The notes under the pieces are model-generated. The model searched no databases. It was given only the letters and a program-made list of their open reading frames with translations, and was not told the DNA's origin. A DNA stretch of 64,000 nucleotides from Cystobasidiopsis lactophilus (Eukaryota > Basidiomycota > Agaricostilbomycetes > Agaricostilbales > Chionosphaeraceae), in contig BCIO01000008.1 of assembly GCA_001599975.1 (NCBI GenBank), positions 124,001 through 188,000 on the forward strand, given 5' to 3'. Shown here one piece after another: positions 26,092 to 38,109 of this stretch. The number at the start of each line of letters is the position of its first letter. The first letter of the stretch is position 1. The position numbers and the translations under genes are program-made.

Positions 26092-27108
26092 GACTCTGCA
26101 GTAGGAGAAAGGAGGAAATCAGTACGAGCGGCCGATGGCACGCGGTACAAGTTGCCCACGGTCCGCCTGGCATTTTGAAAAGCGTTGATTTGCAAGGAAA
26201 TTGGGTGTAAAAAGAGAAGGGGAGGGTGCAAGAGATGCCAACAGGGGCAAGAGGTGTAAACGATTTAAATGGAGGATCGCTGGTTCCAAGTTGGGGCCAA
26301 TGTCTATTGCTCGAGACGGACCAACGTCGCTATGCGAGAAGCGGGCCAATTATGCGCTAATCAGAACGATCGAGTTACATTGGTGATCAATTCGTCAGGC
26401 CGCTTCAAATCGGGACCTCTGAAGCTTGAGCCGTCCTTGCGGGGATGACGATGCGGGTGGCCCCAATTGTGACGAGCGCTGGCCCTGTTCCGCACAAAAA
26501 CTTATCTGGAGCTTGAGATGTGCGGAGCGAGTTCGTTGCGGGGCCTGTCACCAAGCCTGAACCATCGTTCCGCGCCGAGCCCAGGTAGTGCCGCCGTGGG
26601 AAGAAAGGCCGAAGTACTGGCATTATACAGTCCCCACCTTGTTAACTCAAGTCAAGGTCGGCGCGGCAAGCTGGGGTGCCAAGCTAGACAGCAGAAACCT
26701 GGGCTGACAGACGAAAGTCGGACACCGGTGCCGAGCGGAAGCAACGAAAGCCAAAAGGATGCATGCCAGAAAGGCAATCTGGAGTGGCTCCCTCCGAGAA
26801 AGTAGGTCAGAGCATCAACAGTCCACTCCAGCAGAAGCAGATGAAGGCTTTGGCTGGAGACATCGCGAAAAGTCGCCACCGCCTCAGAATCATTCTTTTG
26901 AGCGGCTGAAGGGGTGGTAGCGCGACGGGAGCGCTTGTATGCTATGATTCTAGTGCGACAGGCCTTGGACAATATCAGGCATTATGGCTGGTAGTGAGCA
27001 ACGCGCTCAATGTCCGAGAATAGCTGGATTCCGGTGGCAATGGCGACATCCGCCTGGACATTCCGGCGCCACCAAAGCGTGCCAAAATTGGCTAGCGGGT
27101 TCAGATGG
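26092..27108. other. Intergenic
   Basis: Upstream region of the sugar transporter and 3' region of the Ser-rich gene. A hydrophobic minus-strand frame at 26652-26972 has no supported start or splice partner. Confidence 0.45.
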
Positions 27109-27961
27109 CTATTCCTCAAATTGGATACAATAACGACGTCCCAATGCGGCATGAACATGGACAAGGGGAAAAGCGAAGTCAGCAGCGGACACCCTCTGAT
27201 CACGATAGACTTCTGTGCACAGTGGCGACAGGTAAAAAACCCTACCCAGACCTTGCCACAATGAGCACAGCGTAGAGGGCAAGGCGGCGGAGGGACTGAC
27301 CAAGAACGGAAGCCTTCAAATGAGCCCGCTCTTCGCCATGGACGCCTGCATCGATCTTGAAACAGGTCAGTCACATCCCAATAGAACACCTTGGCAACGT
27401 GGCGTACCTGACTTTGTGCCTCTTTTTGCTCCTCTCCAACCGCTCCAAATACCGTGCCACCGACTCCTCGCTCTCCGCCTTGCCCTCTTCCAACAGCGCC
27501 GACGTGATCCTGGGCCCCAGCAGCGCCACGTCCTCCTCGACCGGCTCAGGGATGCCATCGAGGCTGTTGCTCTGCCTGCCGCTGCTGTTGCTGCCGCTGC
27601 GCCTCCGAGGGACTTTGAACGACTTGCGAGAGTTGGTGGAGCCCGCGATGGACGCCGGCCGCGTGGCAAGGCTGGCCATCAGTGCTTCCGGTGTATCGTT
27701 GAGATTCGGAGGTAGGGAAGTTAAAGAGCTGGAGGAAGAGTTGGACGAGCGCGACTCGGCGGGGGAGGCCGGGTCGGGTTGGAAGGTGTTCGCGGTGGGA
27801 GGGGCGGCGAGCAGCGTGGCGTAGTCCTCGGCCCACCGCTGCCAGCTCTGGGTCGAGAAGCGCTTGTTTTGTTTCGAGGAGACGGCGGCTTCGACGGCGA
27901 GCGCTGGGAGATAGTCGGCAAATGGCACATCTGAGTTCCGGTGCCCTTCCGCTTGCGGCAT
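27109..27961 (-). CDS. Ser-rich hypothetical protein
   Basis: The first exon begins at 27961 with MPQAEGHRNSDVPFADYL and encodes about 180 residues. A folded-looking start (FSTQSWQRWAEDYATLL) is followed by long Ser/Pro/Asn-rich sequence, then an acidic helix ending YLERLERSKKRHK. Two further exons can be joined in phase (KIDAGVHGEERAHLKAS, then GLGRVFYLSPLCTEV), giving a stop at 27109. The C-terminal part is uncertain because alternative frames are open there. The helix plus basic end resembles the cytosolic part of Spo7-type regulatory subunits, but I do not see the expected membrane spans, so I give no function. Confidence 0.5.
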
Positions 27962-29089
27962 GATGCTTGAGAGTAGCAGCAGCAGCAGTGAGAGGGGAGA
28001 GCGTGAACGTGTTCCAACGAGTGGTCGTCTGGTAACAGAAGATGCGAAACCGAAGCGAGGGAGGGAGATCCACGGTGAGAAGAAATCGGGCTTGTGCTTG
28101 ATTGGGGGAGCGGCTGATCAAGTCAGCGTTCGCTGTCCTTCTGGAGCAGCCAAGACCAGGATCCGCTCGCATTCGTCACGATAGGGCTCTAGTACTAGAG
28201 CCAAGAGGAAGTTTCTTGGGTGACTCCGCCTGTAGAGGATCACCGCCGCCACCTCCCGGGATCTCTGACAGCAAGCCTTGGAGCCAGCATTTCGAATAGG
28301 AAAGCTGAGGGCTCGCTTCTGGCTGGCTACTACATCATCAAAGCACGCGGTCTCGTACGCACAACCGAATCAGGAGGGAAAAGGCCGGTGGAAGTGGCGG
28401 TCAAGGAGAGGAGCGGGTCAGCGGGCGGAGGAGCATGTCCCCCTTTCCCCAAAGGGGCACAGACGGAACCAAACAGAACAAGATTGAGCATGCGGAGACT
28501 TCGTGACCGGTTTCAAGCCAAAGCTAATTCATCGTCGCCGTCGCCATCTGGCGAGGCGGCGAGAATTCAAAGGAGCTGAGAGCAGGGAAAGTCGTTATGC
28601 GGCCCTAAGCCAGCTGTCCTGCGGACAACATTGAAGCATCACTGTAAAAGGAACCCGGAAGTGCGAAAACTGAGAATCAAAGGTCGCCGTCGAGGGCCAC
28701 CGACCTTGTTCCGCATCCCACCACGATGACAGCGTGCGCCCCCTAGCCACTTCTGGGCTGTCGCTCCTCCTGCTGACTGAATGCACTGCAGAGCGGACGT
28801 GAGGTTCGCCTTGTACATTGCATGATAGACGACGACATTCAGTCTGAGAGTGGGCTCCAGATTACAACAACAGAACCCATCCAAAACTAGCCGCGGAAGA
28901 TCAATGGCTGCTGGCGTGCTGTATAGGAATGGAAGGTAGAAATGAAAGGCAGAAGGTCAGATAGGGAAGTGGACTGTTGGCGTCGAGAGCGTAGTTCGTT
29001 GTCGTGCGTTTGTCAAAACTATTTCCAAAACCCGTCTAGAACCAGGCTCAGTGAGCCTCCACAATCGGCAAAGAGCATTAGCACGTACG
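27962..29089. other. Intergenic with copied SWC4 fragment
   Basis: Mostly featureless except for the duplicated SWC4 5' fragment listed separately at 28653-28804. Confidence 0.55.
28653..28804 (+). pseudogene. Duplicated 5' fragment of SWC4
   Basis: This 150-nt stretch is a direct copy of 30557-30706, with scattered substitutions. It contains the last part of the SWC4 promoter, the start codon and 8-nt exon 1 (ATGACAGC), the whole first intron (GTGCG...CTGCAG) and the first bases of exon 2. Similarity stops just after the codons for ADV; the frame then ends within ten codons. It is therefore a truncated host-gene copy lying about 1.9 kb upstream of the parent in the same orientation. Confidence 0.85.
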
Positions 29090-29446
29090 CTAGGCGCAGC
29101 AGTTATTGTAGGTCCAGTGGTAAACATCCGTGGTATGCTCAATGCAACCCTGGTTGAGGCGCTCCAGGGCATTTCGTCGCCCACCATTGTTTTCGTCTCT
29201 GGGGTGGTCAATGTAGTGTCGGAGGACGTCGTAGGTATGGCCATTGATGAGGTGGTCCGTGGTGAGGCAGCCGTGGCGAGTCCGCAAGTCCTGAACTGAT
29301 CGTGCCCCAGCTCGCGTATATGCCCAGAGCTGGAGGCTACCAACGGCAGCTTCAATCCAGTAGCATGGTTGCGAGATCCACTGACGGACATACGAATCCT
29401 GCCCGCAGCGATTGCAATGATTCCACTCTTGAGTCCACTGGCACAT
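29090..29446 (-). CDS. Small Cys/Trp-rich protein, 118 residues
   Basis: An intronless frame from a true ATG at 29446. It encodes 118 residues starting MCQWTQEWNHCNRCGQ and ending WTYNNCCA. It has eight Cys, including a CxxC pair, and seven Trp, with many His. Fungal genomes hold families of short proteins that begin with a Cys/Trp-rich MC-type motif; the similarity is only in style. No signal peptide. It could bind zinc through CxxC and later Cys/His, but this is a guess. The composition is non-random, which is the main support for a real gene. Confidence 0.42.
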   Translation of the reverse strand: MCQWTQEWNHCNRCGQDSYVRQWISQPCYWIEAAVGSLQLWAYTRAGARSVQDLRTRHGCLTTDHLINGHTYDVLRHYIDHPRDENNGGRRNALERLNQGCIEHTTDVYHWTYNNCCA

Positions 29447-30628
29447 CGGGGACAGTCAGGGGAGGAATACAGGTTGTTCCGGAGCAAGGCGCGGCTGGCC
29501 TTTTATACTCTCCATTCGGCCTGCGCACCTGGCCAAATCTGAGACTCAAGGCAGCTCGAAAAAGAGTCCACGGGATGAGAGAAGACCGTTTCGAAAGTTT
29601 CTGGGAAGGCGGGCCGTTTTCTCCCGTTGGTCAGGACTGTTTCAACGAAGATCCGCGGGAGCGCCAATTCTAGAGAGGTCATTATCCAACACGGCGATTG
29701 AGGTATACATCCGCGGGACTCGGTGGTCAGAAGACGGACAGGCGGACTTCTGAGAATGGACAGGATCGAGGCAAGCTGGGCGCCAAAGACTTTGACTTGT
29801 ATAGAAGAAGTAGAAACTGGAAAAGATATTCTTGCTAAGCAGGAAAGACAGAAGGGAGCGCCAGCACTGGGGGAGAACGCGAAGTTGTTCCGCGGAGTTG
29901 GCGACAAAAGAAGGCAGGAGACATGGTCAGGTCCAGCTGATTGGCGAACTGGAGGTTTTGATGATTCGTTTCAGAGATGTATGACTCCCGCGGAAGGGAG
30001 TCTGGCCACACTCACTTGGACTCCGTTGAGACAAGTGAGTCGGGGAAGGCGCTGCTGCCCAGTTTCACGCGAGTTGCTGGGATTGCCAAGAACTGGACTG
30101 CTGGAGAGCAGGTCCGATAGTCAGGTCCACTGTCCTCACAATCAGGAAGGTAGGCAAAGTTCTAGGGTTACCCAAAGTTCTAGGATTGGACGTCAGAAGT
30201 GGCGTTGCGGTTTCCCGGCCACTCGGGTGGCCAACAGACAGGGCTTGTTTGGCTCCAATTGATAGGATATCGAGACGCGCACGCCATCAAGAGTCAAGGA
30301 CAGATCTCTGCCAGCAGACATGCGCGCAAGCTGGACGCATTCGAGCGAAGTGCGCGAAGCGTCCTTTCAGGCCGATTGAGAAGCATCCTTAATGTAGTCT
30401 GAGCCCGCTGTGATTCGCGGTGCTCGCTCGAGCAGCAATTTCCCTCGGCAAACAAAAACTCGCAATGGCGTTGGGCGCCAAGCCTACGTTGAGCAGCAGG
30501 AGTAGTGCGCCGGTCGCTGCGCTTCAAAGGATAAGACTCGAGAGAGCAGCGATCGAGACCGGAAGTGCGAGAAGTGAAATTGAAGGTCGCCGTCGAGGGC
30601 CATCGACCTTCTTCCGCAGCCCACCACG
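29447..30628. other. Intergenic, SWC4 promoter at right end
   Basis: Holds the upstream region of the small Cys/Trp-rich gene and the SWC4 promoter. A plus-strand frame at 29723-30262 is basic and shows no family; I treat it as chance. Confidence 0.5.
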
Positions 30629-30706
30629 ATGACAGCGTGCGTCCCCCACCACTTTTGGGCTGTCGTTCCCCCTGCTGACTGAATGCACTGCAGAGCTGAC
30701 GTGCGG
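30557..30706 (+). repeat. Parental copy of the duplicated SWC4 5' segment
   Basis: Direct repeat partner of 28653-28804. It covers the proximal promoter, exon 1, intron 1 and the first codons of exon 2 of SWC4. Confidence 0.85.
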
Positions 30707-32440
30707 GATATCTTGGAGCTGCCGACGACGCAGGCAGCCGCAGCGCCAAAGCCAAAGTCGAAAAAGGCCAAGGGCAAGCGGCTGGATGGCATCACCCGCG
30801 AGCTGTACTCGCTCATGGGCGACAACGCGCCTGCCATCACGTTGGCGCTGCCCAAGATGAAGGAGCGGCCCAAGATGAAGACCAAAGCGGTGCCTTGGTG
30901 AGCGCCAATTGTTGTTGCCCTCGGCCTCCCCTTCCCCGGGCTCAGACAGTTTGGCGATCCACAGGGAGTGGCAGGCGTTTGACAATTCAGCCAGGAAGGA
31001 CGGCCTCAAGCTCAGCCACTGGGCGCCCAAGCAGTCTGACTCGGCTCCAGCGCCAGGTTCGTTTGCATGAACACCATTTTGATGTGGGCTCCCCAGGTTG
31101 CTGATCCCGTCTGTTTGGCATCAACAACAGCCTACAAGTTTGCAGCCTTCAACACATCCTCGCCCGTTTACTCCTACTCGACCGAAGAGTACAACAGGCT
31201 GCTCGTCGACTCGAGCTGGTCTCGCGAGGAGACCGACTACCTGTTTGAGATGATCCACACCTACGACCTCCGCTTCATCATCGTCCACGACAGATACGAC
31301 TACCCAGAGGGCGTCCCCCGAACATTAGAGGTTCGTCCAGGCTACCACTCTAACCATGGATTGTTCTCATTGGAAACGATGGGCCAACAGGACCTCAAGG
31401 ACCGCTACTACACCTGCTGCCGCCGTCTATTGCGCGAACGCCCAGCCGACGAGGCCAGCAAGCAGGCCTCCAACTCCAACTTTGCCTTCGACAAGCAGCG
31501 CGAGGTCCACCGGAAAGAGTACCTCCGCTCGCTCATGCACCGCTCGGCCCAGCAGATCGCCGAGGAGGAGCACCTCTACGTCGAGTCCCGCAGGCTCGAG
31601 CAGACCTACTCGAAAGTGGCCAAGGACCGGGAGGACTTGCTGCGCATGCTGGGCGGCTTGGGCAGCGGCGCCTCGGTGCCGGGCGCGCTTTCGACAGCCG
31701 GAGCTTCGGCGCTGGGAGGGCCGGGAGCGTCGTTGGCGCAACAGCAACGCTTGAACGCGTCCGTTTCGTCCGCCAGCGGGCGGCGACCGGGCGGCCGGCG
31801 CGGGGAGGACGATGTGGACGGCTTGATCCCTGGCCCCTCGGCTGGCAAAGGTGGCAAGAACGTCAAGATCGACCCCGCCTGGGACGCCGCCCACTTCATT
31901 TCCCGCCTCGACCCGGCCTCAACCTCCCAGTACGGCCTGGTCAAGTCGTACAACCACATGGTCGGCGGCCCCTCCGCCGTCCTGCGATCCTCCCGCTTGC
32001 CCCAAGTCAAATCCGCCATCCAATCCCGCATCCCTGGCGCATTGGCAGAGATGGGCATCAACCAGCGCCTCGTCATGCCCACCATCACCAACCAGGACCG
32101 CCTCGAAGGGCTGGTCACCGCCGTTTCCACCTTACTCGAGCTCAAGCGGCAGGTGGACCGCATCAACTTTGAGATTGGCGTCGCCAGGCAGAGGACTGTC
32201 AAGCCGCTCGACCCGCAAGACGAGGACGGCGCGACCGCCACCGCCCAAGATGAGAGCTCCAGGCAAGCCTCGCTGGTGCCGGAACCGCTGGACGTGGCCA
32301 ATGTTCGTCGCTTTACTTTTTGTGCTTAGAGGTTTCTGATCTGATGTGTCTCTCGTGACGATCAACAGAGAAAGCGAAGCGCTTCGATCGCCTCGTCGCA
32401 CGGGTCGGCCGTTCGACCGCCAAAGAAGAGGAAGCGATAA
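30629..32440 (+). CDS. SWC4: SWC4/DMAP1, subunit of SWR1 and NuA4 complexes
   Basis: Nuclear subunit shared by the SWR1 H2A.Z-exchange and NuA4 acetyltransferase complexes. Six exons (30629-30636, 30694-30897, 30965-31056, 31131-31330, 31391-32302, 32369-32440) give 495 residues in exact frame. The start MTAADVRDILELP is the typical N-terminus. Other family motifs are ARKDGLKLSHW, the SANT-like region with EEYNRLLVDSSWSREETDYL and LRFIIVHDRYDY, DLKDRYYTCCRRLL, and a long helix with KVAKDREDLLRMLGGL. A C-terminal conserved part has LVMPTITNQDRLEGL. It ends with a basic nuclear-localisation-like RPPKKRKR. Exon 1 is only 8 nt. Its promoter-exon 1-intron 1 segment has a copy about 1.9 kb upstream. 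Confidence 0.95.
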
Positions 32441-34488
32441 GCTCGAGGGAGAGGCTTTTCCGTCCGTCCGCCTTGTGCAAATATGGACTGGCCATTGTGT
32501 GGCGCATGCCCCATGATCGCAGCGCCATTTTGCTTCCCTGGCTTGCGGAAGCGACACTTGATCTTGCTCGGCCAGGTTTCGAGATGTGCTGTAAATCTAT
32601 TTCGATAGCCTGCCACGCTGTGTCCGGATCTGTTGCGCTGGCAGTGGCGACTGCCTGTGGGCATCTCTAGTAGTCCCATCGGCGGCCCTTTTCGCCACCG
32701 GTGGATTCGAGCCTCCCTTCGGCTTCGCCGTTCTTGGAATGCACGTCGGGTCTCACTCCCCTGATCTCGCTCACAATGGCTTTTATAATGGCCAAGAACG
32801 CAATAGAAGCAGCCAGACCGTTCTAGAGCTGGTGCCGTCCGACTCGGAAAATGCCAGACTCCGACGCTCGCTCTTCCACACTGCACGACTCGACCTTTTC
32901 GCTTTCGAACTACCAGACACTATATGGAGAGCTCCACTTCTGTCTCGTTAGGAAGTTCAAGTGTTGTAAGCTCCACTTGCTGGCTTGATCTTTGGCTTTA
33001 CTGCCACCATGTGGCAAACACGACCTGACCATTTTCTAGCTGCAAGCACCCACATTTCCGTCTACATGCTCTCTTTCAAGGTCTGAGGGAGATATCATGG
33101 CTGAAGTGGAGAGAGTGAGGCCTTCGGCCTTCATCCCATTCTTGCCATCCAAAAACTTATATCGCCCTTTTACCCCAGTCTGATCCGCCACTGTGCGAAC
33201 CTGGTGGATACAAAAGCACCGGCGATTCTAATCCAATGACAAACACTTTCGCCCTCAATTCCAAGGGCTCTTCGCCGAGCATGCTCGACGCCACCCAAGA
33301 GCAGCCAGTACTTATTGATGTTGGCAATCGAAGGACTTGGTTGTATTCGATACATGAACTGGGCGCTCCTTCAGACCTGGTTCATTAGTGTTTGCGTGCC
33401 GCAGGGTGCTGGAATGATGAGTACAGGGCTTGACTTCTGCTTGGGCGAAAACGAGGTAGTGAGCAAAACACTTAGATCTCTGAGCACCACCACACTTCAT
33501 CAGAAGTATCCAGGCAACAACATGTACTCTTTCGGCCAACACAATAACACCAGGTCAAGGGAAGGGACATCGCGAGCTCGAGGCCGTCAAAGTGGCAAAC
33601 CCTTGTCACTGAGTTTAGAAAAGAGCCCAACCGACTTCATTCACGTACGCTGTTATGGGCGTTTAGAGCCTGCATGTGGCGAGAGGAGCAGTTCAAGAAG
33701 CTAAGGGCCTTCGGCGGAAAAGTGGTGAAGTGGCGATGTGGCGAACAATTGCGTGGCGAAGCCCTACTACCACGACCAGATGAGAGTACCGTCGTTCCAA
33801 GGTTATAGTAAGAGAGTCAATGCGGATGGAAGAAGTGAGAGCTGGCAGGTAAGGTAAAGAAAAGTGGCAAATCGGGACATGGTCGGGCCATGCGAATGTC
33901 GGTGTCGGACAGCAAGGTAAACCACGATTGCGCACTTGATTCGTTAACATGGAAGCAAACCAGAAGGGAAGAGAGAAAACGGAAGATGGGAAGGTGGCAG
34001 CCAAGGTCTGTCCTCGGTCACTTCGTCTCACGCACGAGCCTAAACACTACTTTAAGAACTTGGGGGAACTGGTTTGCTGGTAACAAAGAATGAAGAACAA
34101 AAAAAAAAAAGGAAAGGAAGGGCGAAGTGTACAAGAGTAAGGGCAAGCGTTTCCGCAGCACAAATTAGAACTGTGGTGTTGGTGCCCGACGGCTGAGTTT
34201 GGGGGACGAGAGCGAGAAGACAAATCGCAATCGACGCTGCCAAACTTTTAAACAGGCAGCCAGACACCGTCGCATGTCTTTCAAAGAGCTCGAAACGAGC
34301 CCGAGTACAGGACATCGACTTCACCGCGTTCTTTTGAAAATTATACAAGCGAGAACAACGACTAAGCTACCTGAGCGCACAAAGTGACCAACGCAGCGCC
34401 AAATTGATAACGGACACCGCGAAATCGCAAACCGTTGCCGCCAAGTTCAAAACGAAGAGCCGTTTGCAATGTCACTGTGCCTTAGTTG
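32441..34488. other. Long intergenic region
   Basis: About 2 kb with only short frames. There is a 12-13 nt poly-A run near 34099-34111. No gene, RNA or mobile element is supported. Confidence 0.45.
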
Positions 34489-34856
34489 TTAACGCCAGCT
34501 TGAAACCTCCTGAGCTCGTCGATCACCGCTAAGCTGTATCAGAGACGGAAAGAATTGAGCAGCCAGAAGCACACCGCCAGTCACAGGGCAGAGGAAGTTG
34601 CAGTCAGTGCCAGTCAGAGGCACGGAGTCCTCAGGCAGATCCCAGCCAGCCCATAGAGCTCTGTTGTCAAGCAGCTTTGGTTCAAAAAGCAACTGAAGAC
34701 TGAAGCAAACGAAAGGCTGTTCACACCAGTTGGCTGCTCGGTGGCAACTTGAACCAAGTTGGTGCTCAAAAAGTTCTCAGCCTGGTCGCAGCCTGCCATT
34801 TCGGACCTTTCGCCTGAGATGGATGCTAATGCCTCAGTGCAGATTGTAAATTTCAT
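34489..34856 (-). CDS. Possible small gene, 111 residues
   Basis: An ATG at 34856 opens MKFTICTEALASISGE and joins in phase, across a 32-nt GT-AG gap (34724-34693), to a frame ending VSSWR at 34489. The second part has a hydrophobic stretch (GGVLLAAQFFPSLIQL). The intron would be very short and no family is recognised. It could be chance. Confidence 0.22.
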
Positions 34857-35023
34857 AATCTGCGAAGGAGTGCTGATGCTATTTCAATTCCGGTACAATG
34901 AAGCAAAGTAACGAGCGTGTAAAGTGAGAGCGTGAGAGGCGTGAAGTCATATCAGGTCGTAAGAAAGGTTGCATAGGTGGAGTGGAAGCCAACAACAGGG
35001 GAAGATCAGGGAGGGAATTGACG

Positions 35024-37691
35024 CTAGACGCGGGGCGGGTTTGGAAGCGGTGGGAGTGGGTGGGAATGGCGGAATTGGCAAGCACGAATACGCCTGCTCG
35101 TCAAGACATTGGACCAAGTAAGGCAAACAGAAAGGAGAAAGAGAACCGACCAGGCGACTCCGTCATTGTATGCCCAAACGGCGGCGGGGCAAGCAGCGAC
35201 CAAGCCGGTATCAGCTCCATCGTTGCCGACAATGGGGCCAGCGCGGCCGCCCGTGCACTCGATCACAGCTTCCTTCTGGTCGGGCTTCATGACGATGGTG
35301 GTGGGCAGGCCTCCAAACTGAAGCGAAAAGACCGTTTCAGAGACATGGTCTTAACGCGAAGAAAGAGGCTTACCATCATGGATGCCATCACTTCACGCAG
35401 GACACTGAGACTGATGTACGCAGTAGTGAAGGAGGTGGAGGTGGGATAGTTGGCAGCCGAGTAGCCCACGTACGGGGTCAAAGCAGAGGGACCTGGCTGC
35501 TGAACGCCCACTGGGACGCTGACCGGCTGGTGTGGCCGAGTGGAAGACGAGGGGCGCATTTGGGAATCGAGGGCAGAGGAAGCCGATTCCTCGCTGGATT
35601 GGGCAGGGCCATCGCTCTGACCTTTCTCGCCAACGTCCACCAAAGTCGACTCGGGCTGGGCAGCGGTGGGATCTACCAAAGCAGCAGCCGCTTGTAGCTG
35701 TTGCTGCTGCTGGTTCCGCTCTTCCGCCAGTCGTTGCTGGTGACGCGCGGCGCTTTCGCTAAAGAGCCTTTTCTGCTTCTCCTCGGCCGTCAGGCGCGGC
35801 CCGTTCGCCGGCTGCTGTCGTTCCCACTCCTTCACCTTGAGAACACGCCATTGGCCTTTGAGGCTCTTCTCGGACCGCCAAGACAGCACCGCTTTGCTGA
35901 CTGAAAAGTCCATGCTGCGGGCGCGGACGGCGATGAGGACGACATTCTCGGCGTCGCTCCAGCCGACCTTGGCTGTACCTCATATATCAAACTGCTTGTC
36001 CACCTAGACACGAAAAGGAAAGAAACGCACTACGGGCAGGCGGCAAGATGTAGGTCTTAAGGCGAAAGTCGATTTCGGCCTCGTGTATTCCCAACATGCG
36101 CGCGGCTCCTTTGATGGTATGGTGAGGCGTCTGGAGATATTGGTACAGTGTCGCGTCGACCGACGGGCTCCATTGTTGGCCTCGGAATGCTTGCAAAGAC
36201 GATTCGATTCCAGTGCCGGCTGCATCGTCCAATTCTCGGTGCCGAATGATGCACTCCTTGATCGTATGCCGGCCACCGGGGAAGGCCAGGGACTGAAGAA
36301 AGGCCCAGGACCAGCAGAGGTTGCCGGAGGTCAAGAGGCGAATGGTAAGCTTCCAGCGCTCATCGTCGGCCTCGCTCCAAACGCCGTCCTTGCCATGTGC
36401 CAGCGCTTGCTCGCCTTCGGCTTTGGGATATCCTGGCTTCTGTATGGCCCCATACTGGACAAATGGAACATGCGGTTCGGTTTCAGAAGCCGGGCTTGCG
36501 GTCAGGGCCGAGGGCGAAGACGTTGGCAAAGGGGCGGCGGGACGAAGTGGTGATCCGAGCAGGTTGGCGCGATCGGATTGCTTTGGATTGAGTCCATCGG
36601 TAGGGCGCGGTGGCGCCTTGTCGGCAGAAGTGCTGGCCGGGTGGTTCGAATCGGGAGTAGCAGCTGCGTCAAAGAGACCTCAGCTCCGTAAACTTCCTAA
36701 GGTCGTTCAGAAAGCACATACCTCTAGAGGGTATCAGATGGCTGCTGTCCTTGGCTGGAGCTTGTGGACCGTGGACGCCTGCTTCCCGAGCGGCAAATAA
36801 GCAACGGCAAGACTTGATGAAAGGACTGTGAAAGGAAAGCCCACTAGTTGCGCTCTTGGCTGTATCCACCTGCTTGCACTGATCTTGTCTGATGCCATTC
36901 GACACGGCAGCATCGTTGGCCGGGGCTGTTGGTCAAGACAGCGACTTTTAGTGGTGATCCCTCTCTCTAAACAAAAGGGTGGCAAGCTCACCAGCCGAGA
37001 CTTGAGCCGGGACATCTCCAACGGTGGACACATCATCGCCAGCCAGCGGCTGAGGAGCTGTTTCCATCGTGGGCAAGTTAGCCAGGGTCAGCTTGTTGCC
37101 AGCGCAACGAGATCAGCGTACCCCTTGTTGCCTCTGGTTCTGGACGACTCTCATGGGCCAAGTGCATCTTGGAGGGCGAGGGCTCGCCAGGCTTGCCTGT
37201 GAGGACGCCCGGTGAGCACTGCGAGCGAAATGTTTACTTTTGAGGAAACGAGGGACGCACTCGGTGATCTGAGCGACACAGAGCCATTGGCCGCTGGGGC
37301 TTGCACTGGAACGCTTGCCGAACCCTCTGGGGGCTTGTTGGCAGACGGTGAAGCAGCGCCTGCAGCCCGGGGCCGAGCGGTGAGCTCAAACTGGAAACCT
37401 GAGGGCAAAGTGGGCGCGCTCACCACGGTTGCTGCTGCTCGTTCTCGTGCTCTTGTCCGCCACTCGTGCAGTGATGCCGTCCATCTCAGTCACGGGCGAG
37501 CGCTGCATGGCCCAGGTCGACGGTGAGCAGCTGGTGGACCTGGGCAACGAGCTGCAGCCCGTGCACCGCAGGCTCGGGCACTCCTGTTTATCCGATCCCC
37601 AGCAGACGCCCGATTTGGTGGTAGACGGCCGGCGATGCGGACGCCCTCCATTGACGCCCTCCTCGCTAGCCTGACTTGATCCAAGGCGCAT
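35024..37691 (-). CDS. Myb/SANT-like nuclear protein
   Basis: Multi-exon gene starting with ATG at 37691 (MRLGSSQASEEG). The first half is low complexity, rich in Ala, Pro, Ser and Gln, spread over several short exons that join in phase (for example GGFQFELTARP after the first intron). The second half has three Trp-centred helical segments that look like degenerate Myb/SANT repeats: VWSEADDERWKLTIRLL, QQWSPSVDATLYQYL with ARMLGIHEAEIDFRLK, and VGWSDAENVVLIAVRARS with L..RSEKSLKGQWRVLK. Then comes a Gln-rich helix and a Ser/Pro/Gln-rich tail. This suggests a DNA- or chromatin-binding role, but the repeats are weak. The last exon (FGGLPTTIVMKPDQKEAV) is convincing only in its first half, so the true stop may be before 35024. 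Confidence 0.58.
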
Positions 37692-38109
37692 TCAAGCCCT
37701 CCTGCCCGCCCGCACTGGCCGCTGCAGAATCCAGCCTCCCGTCCACCCAGTCATGACCACTTGCACAGCGCGCGGCTGGTCCATCAAGCGCCTTGTCCAC
37801 CTTGCGGTCCATGTTTGCCGGTCAATGCAAAACAAGATCGTCCAGCAGCCAGCGGGAAGTCAAGTCCCAGTCCGGCTTGATTTGATAGTGCAATATCATG
37901 CTCCACTGACAAGCTGCAAAGACAGGCGCGATGCGGACAGGAAGAGGACGGTGGTGGTGGAGAGGAAGAGAGGGGAGAGGAGCGCGAGGCGGCAAGAGGG
38001 GATCGAGGGGAAAAGAAAAGTTGGAAATGCGGTTGATCTTTCGGAATATGTGTGAAGCCCCAGATAACCCGGGTGGCTAGGGCGGGCAACTCTTTCGTGT
38101 AGCTGGCCT
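37692..38109. other. Intergenic
   Basis: About 420 nt upstream of the Myb-like gene. A hydrophobic minus-strand frame at 37896-38144 could be an alternative last exon of the small gene next to it; not supported otherwise. Confidence 0.4.

Noticed and set aside
29723-30262. A 179-codon plus-strand frame
   Set aside because: Basic, Gly/Arg-rich mixture without domain, signal or splice context; reading-frame length is compatible with chance.
31356-32301. Long alternative frames on both strands inside SWC4
   Set aside because: The in-frame SWC4 protein is clearly conserved-type; the others are Arg/Ser/Pro-rich shadows of C-ending codons.
34099-34111. Poly-A run as a possible retroposon tail
   Set aside because: No target-site duplication, no upstream SINE or LINE-like sequence and no repeat partner in the window.
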